A DNA stretch of 64,000 bases from assembly GCA_003254925.1 (NCBI GenBank), contig QANZ01003621.1, positions 1 through 64,000 on the forward strand, given 5' to 3'. The notes below the pieces were generated by a model that was given only the letters and a program-made list of their open reading frames with translations, was not told the DNA's origin and made no database searches. The translations under genes and the position numbers were made by a program. Positions 46,746-58,445 of the stretch are shown here, piece after piece (the stretch's first letter is position 1; the number at the start of each line of letters is the position of its first letter). The DNA is from Chamaecrista fasciculata (lineage: Eukaryota > Streptophyta > Magnoliopsida > Fabales > Fabaceae).

Positions 46746-49700
46746 ATGGAATCCGAAGGTAACTACTAAATAACTGTCTGTCCCATTTTTCTCTTCTCTT
46801 CGGGGTTGAAATATTCAAGTTTGTTCCTCAATGATACCTTCGTTTTTCTTTCGATTAACTTCTATGCTGTTTCAGTGCAAAAAGGGACTGCAAACCCGTC
46901 AGCAATGTTGGCTTCCCTTCTTAGCAGGAGAGCCAAGCTTCACGAGGAGCTTCGTAACATAGAAAAGCAGGCAATTTTCCACACACTTTTGGGTTTCCCC
47001 ACTCCTTCACTGCTTTTGATTTGTTTCGGTTCTATTGTTTCTATACTCTTACGAGTAATTACTGATTTGAGAGGGTGCTTAGTCTACAATGAGGAGTGCA
47101 TTTGGGGATATTGCAGGTTCAAATACATATGGAAATATTAATTTAACTGACATGGGCATGGTTCTTGAGTGTTCTTTTATGCCATTGCAAAAAAGAACAG
47201 CTCATAGCGGTCTAACGTATTGAAATGTGCAAAGCTAACTTCTTGTTAAAATTGTGGTAATTTCTAGAAACCCAATTTTGGGTGCCCCCCCTTTTTCTTG
47301 GCTCAGCTCCATATGTTCTTACCACCTAATTTGTTAAGATTAATTTGATCCTCCATCAACCTTAAGATGCCAATCCTGTTGTTATTTGATATTTCTTGAT
47401 CAATTGAGCTAGTAGTGATTCACTTCTCTTGCACTATTAATATTGGTTCACTCTAATTAAGACAAACTTGAGCATGGAGAAATTAACATTCTGATTTTAA
47501 GACAGGTCTATGACATGGAGACAAGTTATTTACAGGATCCTGGACAGTGTGGCAATGTATTAAAAGGATTTGAAGGGTTCCTTTCCTTATCGAAGAACAC
47601 TGCATTGTATAGAGTTCCTTCTTTGGCTTTTCAATTTGTATTGAAGTTTTCATTCGATCTCTTATCCTCTAATGACTACTGGACATCTTCTTTTGATTCT
47701 CCTAATTTCTGAGATTGTGATAATTCGAAGAAAACATAGGAATGCTAATGTAGTTCTTAATAATTTCTTAATGTATGAACTGTCCATTTATTCATCCAAA
47801 ATGGAATTGGAGCTCATTAAAATTTCCTATAGATTTCGTTTTTATTATAAAACCTAATAGTAAATACTTAAAACCTGCATGCAAGTTTTATCTTTGGAAA
47901 AGCAGTCTTTTGATTACATTGATAAAAGAAAAAACTACCTCAGGGGTACTTTTTGGCTGCTAGTTCAGGTTCTTTTAGTATTTGGATTTTACCAAATTTT
48001 TATATTAGAAAAATGGACTTGAATTAATGCTAAAATACAAACCTAGTGTTCTGCTCAAATCGAAATGAAAATGTATAAACTGTCAAATACATATGAAATT
48101 TTAATGTTGAAGTTGATTTAGGGTTGTCGTCTACATTTTTCCATCCTAAATAGATGTCCTGTTATGCTGTTGATAATTATTATTTTTTAGATGGATGCTG
48201 TTGATACTTATTATTTTATAGATGGATGCTGTTGATACTTATTATTTTATAGATGGACTATATTTGGGTTTCAGAGATGTTTGTGTTGGTTGTTTGTACT
48301 CCTGTGCTGTTAAGTTAAACAGACATTAGGCATAATGCTTCATATTTGCATTACTTAATTGAACTAACTTCCTTGATAAAATTTTTTTCTTTAGAAAGAG
48401 AAAACTGAACTTAACTTCTTCATGGCAGATTGAAGCGGTCTAGAAAGTTTCAGCCTGAAGATAGACTCTTTTCATTATCTTCAGTGACCTCACCAGCGGT
48501 GCGTATCATGTAATTTTAAACCTGCAATGTCTAGTTATGATCACTAAGTAATATTTCTGGCTAGAAGAAGTTAGAGTTTACCCCATATTCTTGCTCTCTA
48601 GTTCATTATTCATGTCCTTCTTAAGAAAAGTAGTTATATTACTTCTATGTGCTTGACTTCGTTGAAGTGATAAAAAAAAATTATTACTGATCAAAATGCA
48701 CATTTGTTGGGCTACAGATACATCTATCTTTTTGTCCTATCACTGTTGATGTTAAGCACAAGTTTAGAATATTTTATAGTTAAGCCAAGAATTTTGATTT
48801 GAAGGTTTCCTTTTGAAAAAATTGGAACTGATGCCATTTTTGAAGCATTATGGAAATAGTTAAAAGATTACAAAAGCTTAGAACTTCGTCTCTGACTAAA
48901 AGTTGTATTTGGCTGATCTGTATTTAGTGGTTGACTATTGAAGTACTTGAGGTTAGTCATAAATAATTTTCTAAATTCTTTATAGACGTGACTTAGAAGA
49001 AATGAAATGTTCTTTGTGGTATTGGGTATTCGCCCAGTTCCACTAGTGACTTGGCAAATTAGGGCAGTAGTATTTGAAATTTTTGAACGGAGGAGCATCA
49101 AATCAAATGATTGCTTTGATTGAGAAATAATGACTTTGACCAGTTGGTGGTGGATAGGATGCATCTATGTTTTAAGTGGGTAAAAACTATCAACTAACAA
49201 ATTGAGGTCCATCAGTTCTATGTATTGAAATATATTAGCTCAGTTGATCCCTCCATTCTATTTAACATCCCTCAGAAAAGAAGAAAAGAGTGTATTTTTC
49301 CTTTTTGTTTTATATAACTACAGAAATTCTATGTTGTTAGTCCATTTCTGAAGTATGCTTATGGCTTCTACTCTTGCTGATTTGTAACTTGCATTTTCTT
49401 CCATTATTCATTTTAGGCAGAAGAAATTGCAGCTGGACGAGATGGTGAGTTCATATATAAGCATACATATCAATAACTTTGCCAGTATGAATCTTATTGT
49501 CTCTTCATCCATTTGTGTTTATCTCAGATTTTGGCCCTGGTCGTTCAAAAGGTGGAATTTATGCCAATGGACAGTAAGTAATCTACTAATGTGCAGTTGA
49601 CGTCATTGCAAATTTGTGAGGTTAAAACATTACTGGTATGTGACAGGGGCAAACCGAAGAAAGGAAGAGGAGGACCAAGAGATGCGAAGAGAATCAGGGT

Positions 49701-49752
49701 TTCTAGTGAACAAGATTTTGATTATGAAGATGATCCTGACTTGACGTTGTGA
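46746..49752 (+). CDS. EAF6: EAF6-type subunit of the NuA4 histone acetyltransferase complex
   Basis: Seven exons (46746-46758, 46876-46970, 47506-47606, 48429-48498, 49417-49444, 49528-49573, 49647-49752) join to 152 residues. The protein has the EAF6/MEAF6 core: ASLLSRRAKLHEELRNIEKQ (a coiled coil), VYDMETSYLQ, GNVLKGFEGFLS and RKFQPEDRLFSLSSVTSPA, then a basic GKPKKGRGGPRDAKR stretch and an acidic end DYEDDPDLTL. EAF6 is a small scaffold subunit of chromatin acetyltransferase complexes in the nucleus. Intron 2 appears to use a GC donor (GAAAAGCAG/GCAATT), because reading through would break the highly conserved EKQVYD junction and no GT site fits. Exon 1 encodes only four residues plus one base. 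No defect is seen. Confidence 0.93.
48153..48251. repeat. 31-bp tandem repeat in EAF6 intron 3
   Basis: Two identical 31-bp units at 48190-48220 and 48221-48251 start GATGGATGCTGTTGATAC. A diverged unit precedes them from 48153. It is intronic and away from the splice sites. Confidence 0.85.
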
Positions 49753-49759
49753 TTGAGAA

Positions 49760-50680
49760 TGCTGATACACTTGCCAGTTAAATCTTTGTGTAATAGATGG
49801 GTCTGAAAATCAACTGCTCAAGCTGAGTGGAGGGGCGTATGTTGCTTCTCGATTGTCTTCATTGCATTCAATGTATATATTGTGATCAAGTCCTCATGAT
49901 TATTAATCTCATACTTCTAACTTGTTAGTTGAAGGAAGTCATATGCTTCCATGTTGTACCAAATAACCAAGGGCCTGATTTGTTCTAGTAATGAAGAGAG
50001 GGTATACAGTTAATGTTTATCTTGCCCTTTCTTAATTTCTTTTGTTGATTGCCAAGTTAATGGGGATCTGTAAGACCTGTACTAATGTTTTTTGGCCAGA
50101 AGACCTGACCTGTACTAATTAATGTGAATTATTTCCAGTGTTTTTTGTAAGCCTCTAGTTTTTTGGGTCACAGATTAGTTAAGTTGAGATGGATGTTTTT
50201 ATCATACCCTTGGCTCGTGGCCTACGTCTGCAGAATGTGAATTTGTAAAGGCCAAAGCACAGGCAAAGGCAATGCTTTAAGAATTAGGTCAGACCATTAG
50301 GTTTAGGGTCACATTGCTTGATTATTCTCCAAAATGGGATAGTAGTTTAGGGTTAAGAAAATAAATAACTAATGGGGATATTTATAAAACAACAAAGAGG
50401 CTTTTTTTTTTAATTAAAAAATTAAAGTATTTTTAGCTTTGAGCCAATATTGTGTTATAGTTTGAATAGTAGCCAAAAAATTAGATTAAAATACTAAAAT
50501 CAAGAAAAATAGAAAATAGAAAACCATTACTGTAAAAGAATTATTTCTTATATCATTTTAATTTAATCGATAGCCGTTTTATCTTTTTTAAAAAAAATTA
50601 TGAGAATTCAACGCCTATTAATTTTAGGACCACAACAAAGTTCTTTCATCAAATTGAATCAACCCCAACCAAGTGATATA
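49760..50680. other. 3' flank of EAF6 and intergenic DNA
   Basis: Contains the probable 3' untranslated region of EAF6 and AT-rich spacer up to the left edge of duplication copy 2. No gene or element ends were recognised. Confidence 0.5.
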
Positions 50681-50761
50681 TGCCCTTAGATGGCTACCTA
50701 CCTGAATAAGGATGTCAACTTCATTCCAGAATTAGAAGGGTGACTTCTCATTTCTTGTCAA

Positions 50762-53700
50762 CTTCATCCCTTACCTGCTGCCAATGAAAAAGAGAAAGGG
50801 AGTGATAATCACTGAAATCTCCGATGATCAAGATGAGAATGGAACTCATGTCAACAAGAAACTCAAGACTGAAGAAGAGGGTCACAATTCAGATGGCTTC
50901 GACCCTTTAGAGATGGAGACGGCTATAGAAGAATTGACTTTATTGTTTGCCAACATCAAGCTGGGGTTTAGGGAGGTTGTTCCACAACAACCCCCAAAGG
51001 CGCCATGAGTTTCTTTTGTTGGAACTGTCGTGGGATTGGCAAGGCCACGGCAAAAAGAAGATTGAAGACTCTTTGCCAAAAATTTGATCCTTTTGTTTTG
51101 ATGCTACAAGAAACGAAATGTAATGAAGATAAGATCAAGGGTTTAGCTTCGTTTTTAAATTTCAGTAATGTTTTTTGTATTAACCCCAAGGGTAGAAGTG
51201 GGGGTCTAGCTTTTTTCTGGAAATCTCCTGTAGCTTTTGAGGTTCTCAATGCCTCCAAATATTGGATACATGGAATCCTTTCTTTGCCTTATGATGTTAA
51301 GTGTCTTATCACGCATGTTTATGGACCTCCTAAAAGTCATAAGAGATACAAACTTTGGGACTTTTTGGATTCAATTGATGATAGAAACTTCCCTTGGTTA
51401 ATAATGGGTGATTTCAATCAAGTCCTATATCCCAGTGATAAAGTATCAAGTTCTTCCAAAATCTCTGGGGCTCACAGACCCATTAACCTGATGAATTCTA
51501 AAAACTTGGTGGATATCCCTTCTATTGGGAACAAATTCACCTGGTCAAATAACAGACAAGGAAACGACCACGTTTTGGAAAAGCTTGACAGAGCCTGGTG
51601 CAATTAGGATTGGCTTTCAGTTTTTGAAAACTCAACCTTGGAAGTTTTACCGATCGCTGCCTCCGACCACGCACCCTTGTTACTTTGCACTGAGCAACCT
51701 CGTCGCGCCTATAGACAGAATTTCAAGTTTGAAGCAATGTGGCTGCTCCACAACGATTGTGCAGGTGTAGTCAACAATGCCTGGTATTCTAATAATCATC
51801 ACCAGGGCTCTTCTACCTTCCAGTTAATCAGCATGATTAAAGTTACCAGTGCCGCTCTCTCGCAATGGAACAAGGACAAAGTGGGTAATCTCAGATCTCA
51901 AATAAATGACAGTGAGAAACTTCTTTCTCAGCTTCAACAGGTTCGGCCTGATGGAAGCCATAACTACAATAATGCTACTGAAGAGCTGATCACCCGAAGA
52001 CGCCTTGAATTTCTTCTCAACTGTGAACAAATTTATTGGGCTCAAAGAGCGAAGCAAATGTGGCTGATAAATGGTGACCGTAACACCAGATATTTCCACA
52101 CTGTTGTCAAGCATCGAAGGAATAAGTCCAAAATTCTTTCCATGCGTGATAATAATGGTGTGTGGCATAGAGGAAATCATAACGTCCTTCGAGTGGCGCA
52201 AGATTATTTTGAAGAACTCTTTTCTAATCAGACTTCGTCTAATCATCAAGACCTTATCAACATCATCCATGATTCCGAGATCACCCGCCTGAATGATAAT
52301 CATTTGGCTGCTCTCAATAAACCTTTTACTCGCATGGAAATTGAGAGTGCCCTTTTCCAGATGGATGGTTATAAGGCTCCAGGCCCAGATGGTTTACCTG
52401 CTATTTTTTACCAACACTTCTGGCCCACTGTGGGTGAGGACCTTATCCAAACAACTGCTTCCTTCCTCAACTCGGGCCATATGTTAAAGGAACTGAACCA
52501 ATCTACAATTGTCTTAATCCCCAAAGGTGACGAGCAGCAGAGTTGCAAAGATTACAGACCTATTAGTCTCTGTAATGTTGCTTATAAGGTCATTTCTAAA
52601 GTACTCACTAACAGGCTTCAAACTTTAATCCATGACCTTATCACCCCGTTCCAGAATGCTTTTGCTAAAGGTAGATCAATCACGGATAATGTGCTTATCG
52701 CCCACGAAGTCCTCAGGTACATCAGAAGACAGAAGAAAGGTAAGATCCATTGGGCGAGCATTAAAATTGACCTCCAAAAAGCGTATGACAAAATCTCTTG
52801 GCAATTCCTAGAAGCTGTTCTTAAGGAAATGGGATTCCCCAACCTCTGGATCACTCTCATCATTCAATGTGTAACCACTGTTTCCTTTCAAGTCCAAATC
52901 AACGGGGAGCTCTCTTCGCGGTTTTATCCTAAGGCGGGTCTACGACAGGGAGACCCACTCTCTCCGTACCTCTTTATTCTCTGCATGAATGTGCTCTCCG
53001 GACTCCTTATTAAAAATCAGAATCTGGGTCACCTTAAGGGTAGATCACTTGTTCCTTGGATGCGATTTCACTAGACAAACTTGGCTTGCCTCCTCTCTTG
53101 GTGTCAGGAGCGGCAACATCAACCGTGGCGACTTTCGAGAGTGGCTTTATACAATGTTTAACGATAAAGATCTCTTCGTCAAAATTCTCATATTCTCCTG
53201 GGCAATCTACTCTCACAGAAATGAAGTTAGATTTCAGAACAAACAACCGTGTACCGAAGAGATTCTTGCCAAGTGGGATCATATGACTAACCTTCATCAG
53301 TGTATCGAAATCCCCAAGCCAGGTATTCGGATTAAGCATCTTCGGGTCCCTATCGACAACATTTCTTCCTACGCTAATAACGCTGAGGTCATCTGGTATT
53401 TGTCTTGGGTTAAGGACCGCAAAAGAGGATCAATCATATGGGAGCATTCCATCATGCACACTTACAATTCTACCATCAGAATATCACAACTGAAGATCTC
53501 ACTGTCACTTGCCTCATCGGTATTCGAAAGGGCCTTCTTCATCTTCAACGCCTGGGCGTTAAGGAAGCTCTGATATTCTCTCAAAAAGGCCTCATCACTG
53601 GTAGCAATTTCAAGAATGTGGGTTTCTGGCATGAAGTACTCATAGAAGACATCATCAACATCAGACGTCAGAACAACTACCGCTTCCACGTGACGCCCCA

Positions 53701-53797
53701 CCAATTTAATCTCACCCGTTTATTACGCACTTTCAGTTCTAGTTTTACTAATATGTTATATGTAGTCTAGGCTTGTCTTGTTTCCAAAAAAAAAAAA
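50762..53797 (+). mobile_element. LINE (L1-type), about 3.0 kb, internally deleted, with poly-A tail
   Basis: A non-LTR retrotransposon copy ending in a poly-A run (53786-53797). A 74-residue frame (50784-51008) precedes ORF2 and overlaps it by ATGA at 51005. ORF2 begins MSFFCWNCRGIGKATAKRRL with endonuclease motifs LMLQETKC, MGDFNQVL and ASDHAPLLL; one in-frame stop lies at 51605-51607. The reverse transcriptase has APGPDGLPAIF, LIPKGDE, YRPISLCNVAYK, DLQKAYDKISW and AGLRQGDPLSPYLF. An internal deletion near 53040 then removes the FADD active site and joins directly to the zf-RVT end HLFLGCDFTRQTW, in another frame. A degenerate RNase H-like tail follows. It cannot move itself. It replaces about 80 bp of the duplicated flank as judged from copy 1. 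Confidence 0.92.
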
Positions 53798-54389
53798 GAA
53801 AAAAGCCCTGCAAATAGAACTTGTGCTCATAATGTAAATTTGTCCTTTGCTGAAGGGTTTTCTTGTCAATACCCAAAATAAGTACTTTTTCCAGAAAAAA
53901 AAAAAAATTCTCCTGTAGCATGGCTCAACTGTCTGTAAACACATCTTAAGGCTGAAACTAGGGATCTCAAACTGTACTTTAGGTTCAGCATCCTTCATTC
54001 CTTTTTCTTTTTTTCTTTTTTACCAAGAAAAAGAAACTTGTAACTACGTTTGAGCTTTTCTTTTTTTTTCAGAGGCGTATCTCATTTCATGTTCGATTCC
54101 AAGATCCCTCTAGTTAGAAAGAAAATAAGTTGGGCTTGCCGATGATATAATATATATATATATATCCAAAAGAACATAAATTTGTAAAACCCATGATTTT
54201 TCACCTCTGGAATCAGAATAAATAGTATGTATACTCATGACTCGATAGTCATTGAAGAGAGAGCAAACCGAGTAAATACATCACATACTACATTCCAAAT
54301 ATTGCAAAATATTGCAATGCATTAGCAGTGTGGGGAATTTCAACATATTACTTCTATTCCTCTTGGCTACTGCAACACCATTCTGCAAT

Positions 54390-57117
54390 TTAGTCTGCTG
54401 TGCCATTTGTATCATCTCCTTCAGTCAATAGCTTTTGCTTCTCTTGTTCCACTGCAACAAGTTGGAAAACCATATCATTCCGAGACTTGTAGTTCATTAC
54501 TTCATTCAGATACAGTCAGAAACACAAACAGATTAAATGAGGGATAAAAAATCAACGAGCATTTGAGCCATGTCCAATTAGCTCAAATCTCAGAACCTTT
54601 CAATATAAATATATAAAGAATCTGCACATGGGCTTTTAGGGTAACCACTATTTCCGAGTTACAAAGAGATTGAATAGCTCTTCTTCATTAATTAGTTTCT
54701 TATTCTGGACTTTTCTGATGCTGTTCTATTCTGGAATCTGTTTTCTTTGAATGAGGATATCTTATCCTCCAGTTTTCTACAATCACATCTTCTCAACAAA
54801 TAGTTTCATGTCTCTCTGAGATACAGATTCAATCTAATTGGACAAGTAATCCAAATATGAAGTTCTGTTTCATAAATGGATAGCTCAAATTTATAGATCC
54901 TTACAAGCAGGGGTTGACGAAAGGCTTTGTGTCTAGAAAGAAAAATTGATCTTGACATAATCAACAGGTAAATTCATTCCATATTTAACTAAAATTAGAG
55001 TCCTTTTCTTCCTATATGTTAGTACCTAACTGTTCAGCGTGTTTACAACATGCACCAACAATTTAACTAGAAAGAAGATGAGGAGAATCACTGTAACTGG
55101 AACTGGATACCAACCAGAAAATAAAATGCCATACCAAATGTCAACCACTTACCCCTAAGTTTAAACACAGCCTTTTGAGTTCGTTTTTCGAGCTTATCGA
55201 GCTTCTTCTGAACATCTCTGCGTAGGTCCCAGTTTGGTTTCTTAGGAGCAATATTCAAGAATGGATCCTGCGAATTTAACCAAAAGTAGAGTAAGTTAAC
55301 ACCGCTACACCACTGAGAATGGCCACTACATTGATCATGATTATTCAATGTCGAAAGTAAATCAAGTACCTCCTCAGGTGGAGGTGCTGCAGCAACAGGA
55401 TCTTCAAACTTTGGCAGCACCGCAGGAGCAATCTTCCCTTCCTGAAGATCTTTATCATGAGGAACATAATTACGGAATTTCATGGTATTTCTGCATCAAA
55501 AACATGCACATATCAGTAAACAGTTGATAGTATCAAAATCCATCATATATGACTTCCCAAGTATCATGCGGCACTCTTACTAAAATCATGCAACTTTTGC
55601 ATCTGTATTACATTGAAAAGCAGGTAATACCACTCAGTGGATAGACCTTTTTTAAGAAAAAGAAACCAAAATATTGATTACTGTAAAAAAAAATAACAAA
55701 GTATAAAAGACTTTGGCCCTTCTGTGTGTGAAATAATGACTACAACTATCTAGAGACTATCATCATATTGCATCCAATAGAAATGTCAGGATTGTTGCTC
55801 AGAGAGTCAGGCAAGCCCGTACAGTGCGTCCATGGACAAGCCAACAGAGTAAGAGTCAAAATAACTTATGAACAAAAGAAGGTATTTAAACCAAGCTAGC
55901 TAGATAGGTAAATATGAGAGTGGGACAATGGAACCTTTAGGTGGCATTTGGTATGTGGGAATTTTAGTTACCCAAGAACTTGGAAATACATTTAGTCACT
56001 TCTAAAATGTTTGGAGTTAACAAATACAGAAAATTTAACCTTTATGTATAATATATGTTTTAAATAAACAAGGCTATTGATTCTTTCATATGAATCATGC
56101 TCAGCAGTCAGAACTTTTAGATATAGGTTTACAAATGAACAGAAGCTGATGCAATTTATCTGGAGTATAATTCCAAGAAACTATAGGGCATACTAATTCA
56201 TCATCTAGCTGTTTCTTAAATAGTTCATATTTGTTTTGTCCAAGTATTCCAAATCCAAATCATTCAATGCTGACTAGTAATCTAGACTAGATAACAACTA
56301 TTGCAAAGTTCTTCTATTTCCTAGCAACCTACTTTAACTAAAAACCAAACTGAAATCTGAACCCAGGTTATACCATCCTGTGAGATTATCTCATTCTCAT
56401 CACATTGTGAACAGAACCTAAAGTAAGCTGTGCTGTGTTTAGATGCACACAGACTGAACAAGAAATCTAGTGAGTTAGACATAAAATAAAGGGTAAATCA
56501 CACTTTGGTACCCTGTTCTTTCAAAACACTTTTGTACCATGTTCTTTGCACCGTTAACATTTTGATACTCTGTTCTTTCAAAAGTGATATTTTGGTACTA
56601 TTTTTTTGCACCGTTAATACTTTGGGACCCTAACAAAGATAGAACAAGGTAATAAATCGTGAAAGAACAAAGTACCAAAGTGAAATCGGTCCATAGAATA
56701 GGGTACCAAAATGTTAACGGTGCAAAGAACAGGGTTCTAAAGTGTCACTTTTGAAAGAACAGGTACCAAAGTGTAATTTACCAATAAAAGCATATAGTTT
56801 TAGGTTGACAGTTGCAGATAAAGTGAAATACAATTTCCAAGTAATTACCCTCACTGTAGTCAAAAGAAAAGGCAACTTCAACATAAATCAAAGGGGAGAC
56901 AACAAAATAATTATTATTATCATTATTATTATTTCTAAACAGAGAGAGAATACACATACTGCTCTTCAGTTGCTTCATTCTCATCGTTCGTCTTATCATC
57001 AACTTGTGCAGAGCCGTCTTCAGAATTGCTTAGCAATTCTTGAGCAGCTTTAAGAGCTCGCAGCCTTTCTCGACGTGATGCTGCAGCTTGTTCAATGGAA
57101 TCATCTTCTTCACCCAT
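54390..57117 (-). CDS. CWF18: Cwf18/CCDC12-type pre-mRNA splicing factor, copy 2
   Basis: Exons 57117-56960, 55490-55370, 55267-55153 and 54451-54390 encode 151 residues with the same splice positions as copy 1. The protein starts MGEEDDSIEQAAASRRERL and has KFRNYVPHDKDLQEGKIAP, DPFLNIAPKKPNWDLRRDV and QKKLDKLEKRTQKAVFKLRV, keeping the double Lys lost in copy 1. The leader exon lies at about 57285-57400, with donor TCATCG/GTAAGAA, and its intron is free of the large transposon. It is probably the structure closer to the ancestor. A MULE-type MITE sits in its first coding intron. Both copies have open frames and conserved signals, so redundancy or dosage rather than decay is the simplest reading. 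Confidence 0.92.
56492..56782. mobile_element. Foldback MITE, 291 bp, in an intron of Cwf18 copy 2
   Basis: The ends GGTAAATCACACTTTGGTAC and ACCAAAGTGTAATTTACC are inverted, with internal GGTACCCTGTTCTTTCAAAA repeats. Copy 1 has the unfilled site ACATAAAATAAAAGCATAT near 36043-36060, where copy 2 has AAAATAAAG, the element, then AATAAAAGC. This shows insertion after the duplication, with a target duplication of about 8 bp in which the left copy has lost one A. Confidence 0.87.
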
Positions 57118-57799
57118 CGTTTCCTTCGAAACTTCAAAAACTCCCAATTGCTCTACCCAAGTTCAAAATTAAAAAGAGAAATATTTATTAGAATCCTATC
57201 AATATATAACGCACCAAGAAAAGAATTACCCCAAAACACAAGAAAGAGAATAACACACAACAATCTAGCAGAAATATTTCTTACCGATGAGAGTGAAAGG
57301 TCGAGACTTGCGATCCCTGATTTGAGTTGTGAGTGCGAAGCCTGAGAAGAAGCTTGTTAAGTTGTTTTCGGCAAGAGCAGGCTAGTAAACGACATCCTTC
57401 ACTCTGCGTTTGATTCTCAATATGATAATTATTTGAATTTTGAAAATTGAAATTCACACAAGATATAGTGATATACATATATATATTTTTATTTCCTAAC
57501 CTTGGATTCTAATCTTAATTTCAAATATAATCGGCGTGATAAATTTACTAAAAAGTAATATAATTTTAGTCTCCAATCAAAATCATTTATGATCATTAAG
57601 TTGGCTTTGAAGAATCAATTATAATCATTAATTTTTTTAAAAGTATCAAAGTTAAATTAGGTTATATAAAACTTAGATGACACTTATAATTGTTCTAATA
57701 ACTCAAATTTAATAATATAAGAATAATTTGTAATAGTGTTGAACTAGAAAAACAAATAACAATGTAAATGATCATATGTAGAAAATTTCCTCATGATAA

Positions 57800-58430
57800 A
57801 TATTATCATCAATTTTGATATTGCTAATAAAATATTTATGATTATACTCCTTGTATATCATAAATGTAATTTTTTCATAAATGAAGATGGTTTGAAAATG
57901 GACCTAATATTTCCATTATCTCAAGACCTACCATCTCTACTATCTTAATGGAAGACCCTCTGTTATTTGTTATTATTTCTTCTTTATCTTCTATTTTTTT
58001 TTGGCCAAAGGCTTATTTTGGTCTCTCAATTATGTTCAATGTTCTAAATTGGTCCTTCAGTTATTTTTCGTTTCATATTGGTCCCTCAGTTTTCTAAAAC
58101 TTGGCACAGTTGGTCCCTCAAACGTTTTTCATCTATTATTTCGTTTAAATATGTGGCATTTAACATGTCACATGTGCATTTAATAACCAGGTCATCAGTG
58201 TCAGTAATGGAGATATGCTACAGGGACTAATGAGTCAACATTTGTAATTTTTGAAGGACCAAATAGTCTATTTCAAAAATGTAGGGACTAAATAGTTATA
58301 ACTGTGAAAAAAGAGGGACCAAATAGTAGGTTTTTCTTTTATCAATTTAACGCGAAATAAATGCAGGCGAGGCATTGTCCCCTGCAAAATTTCTTTGTTT
58401 GCACAGAAACCAAACCAGCATTGAAGTTCA
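57800..58430. repeat. Intergenic DNA with a MITE-like fragment
   Basis: At 58004 a terminus-like GGCCAAAGGCTTATTTTGG begins a series of TTGGTCCCTCA motifs. Weaker inverted GAGGGACCAAATAG lies near 58314-58327. It is probably a degraded foldback element of about 330 bp, and no target duplication could be read. Confidence 0.45.
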
Positions 58431-58445
58431 TTGTGTGAAGATAGA

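Larger units (their letters stand above)
32890..57800. repeat. Direct segmental duplication carrying the Cwf18 gene (copy 1 about 32890-40690, copy 2 about 50680-57800)
   Basis: The two segments run in the same direction and align from the 3' flank of the BRO1 gene (GGCTACCTACCTG at about 32902 and 50692) through the whole Cwf18 gene to its 5' flank (ATAATCGGCGTGATAAATTTACTA near 40392 and 57530). Long blocks match at about 95% or better, including introns, so the duplication is fairly recent. The copies differ by large insertions: a 3.6-kb element at 36526-40137 in copy 1, and a LINE (50762-53797) and a MITE (56492-56782) in copy 2. A stretch of about 330 bp (about 33395-33722) is missing from copy 2. 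About 10 kb separates the copies. Confidence 0.92.

Noticed and set aside
50784-51008. A 74-residue frame upstream of the LINE endonuclease as an independent host gene
   Set aside because: It lies just inside the LINE start and overlaps ORF2 by ATGA, so it is better read as part of the LINE leader or the end of its ORF1.
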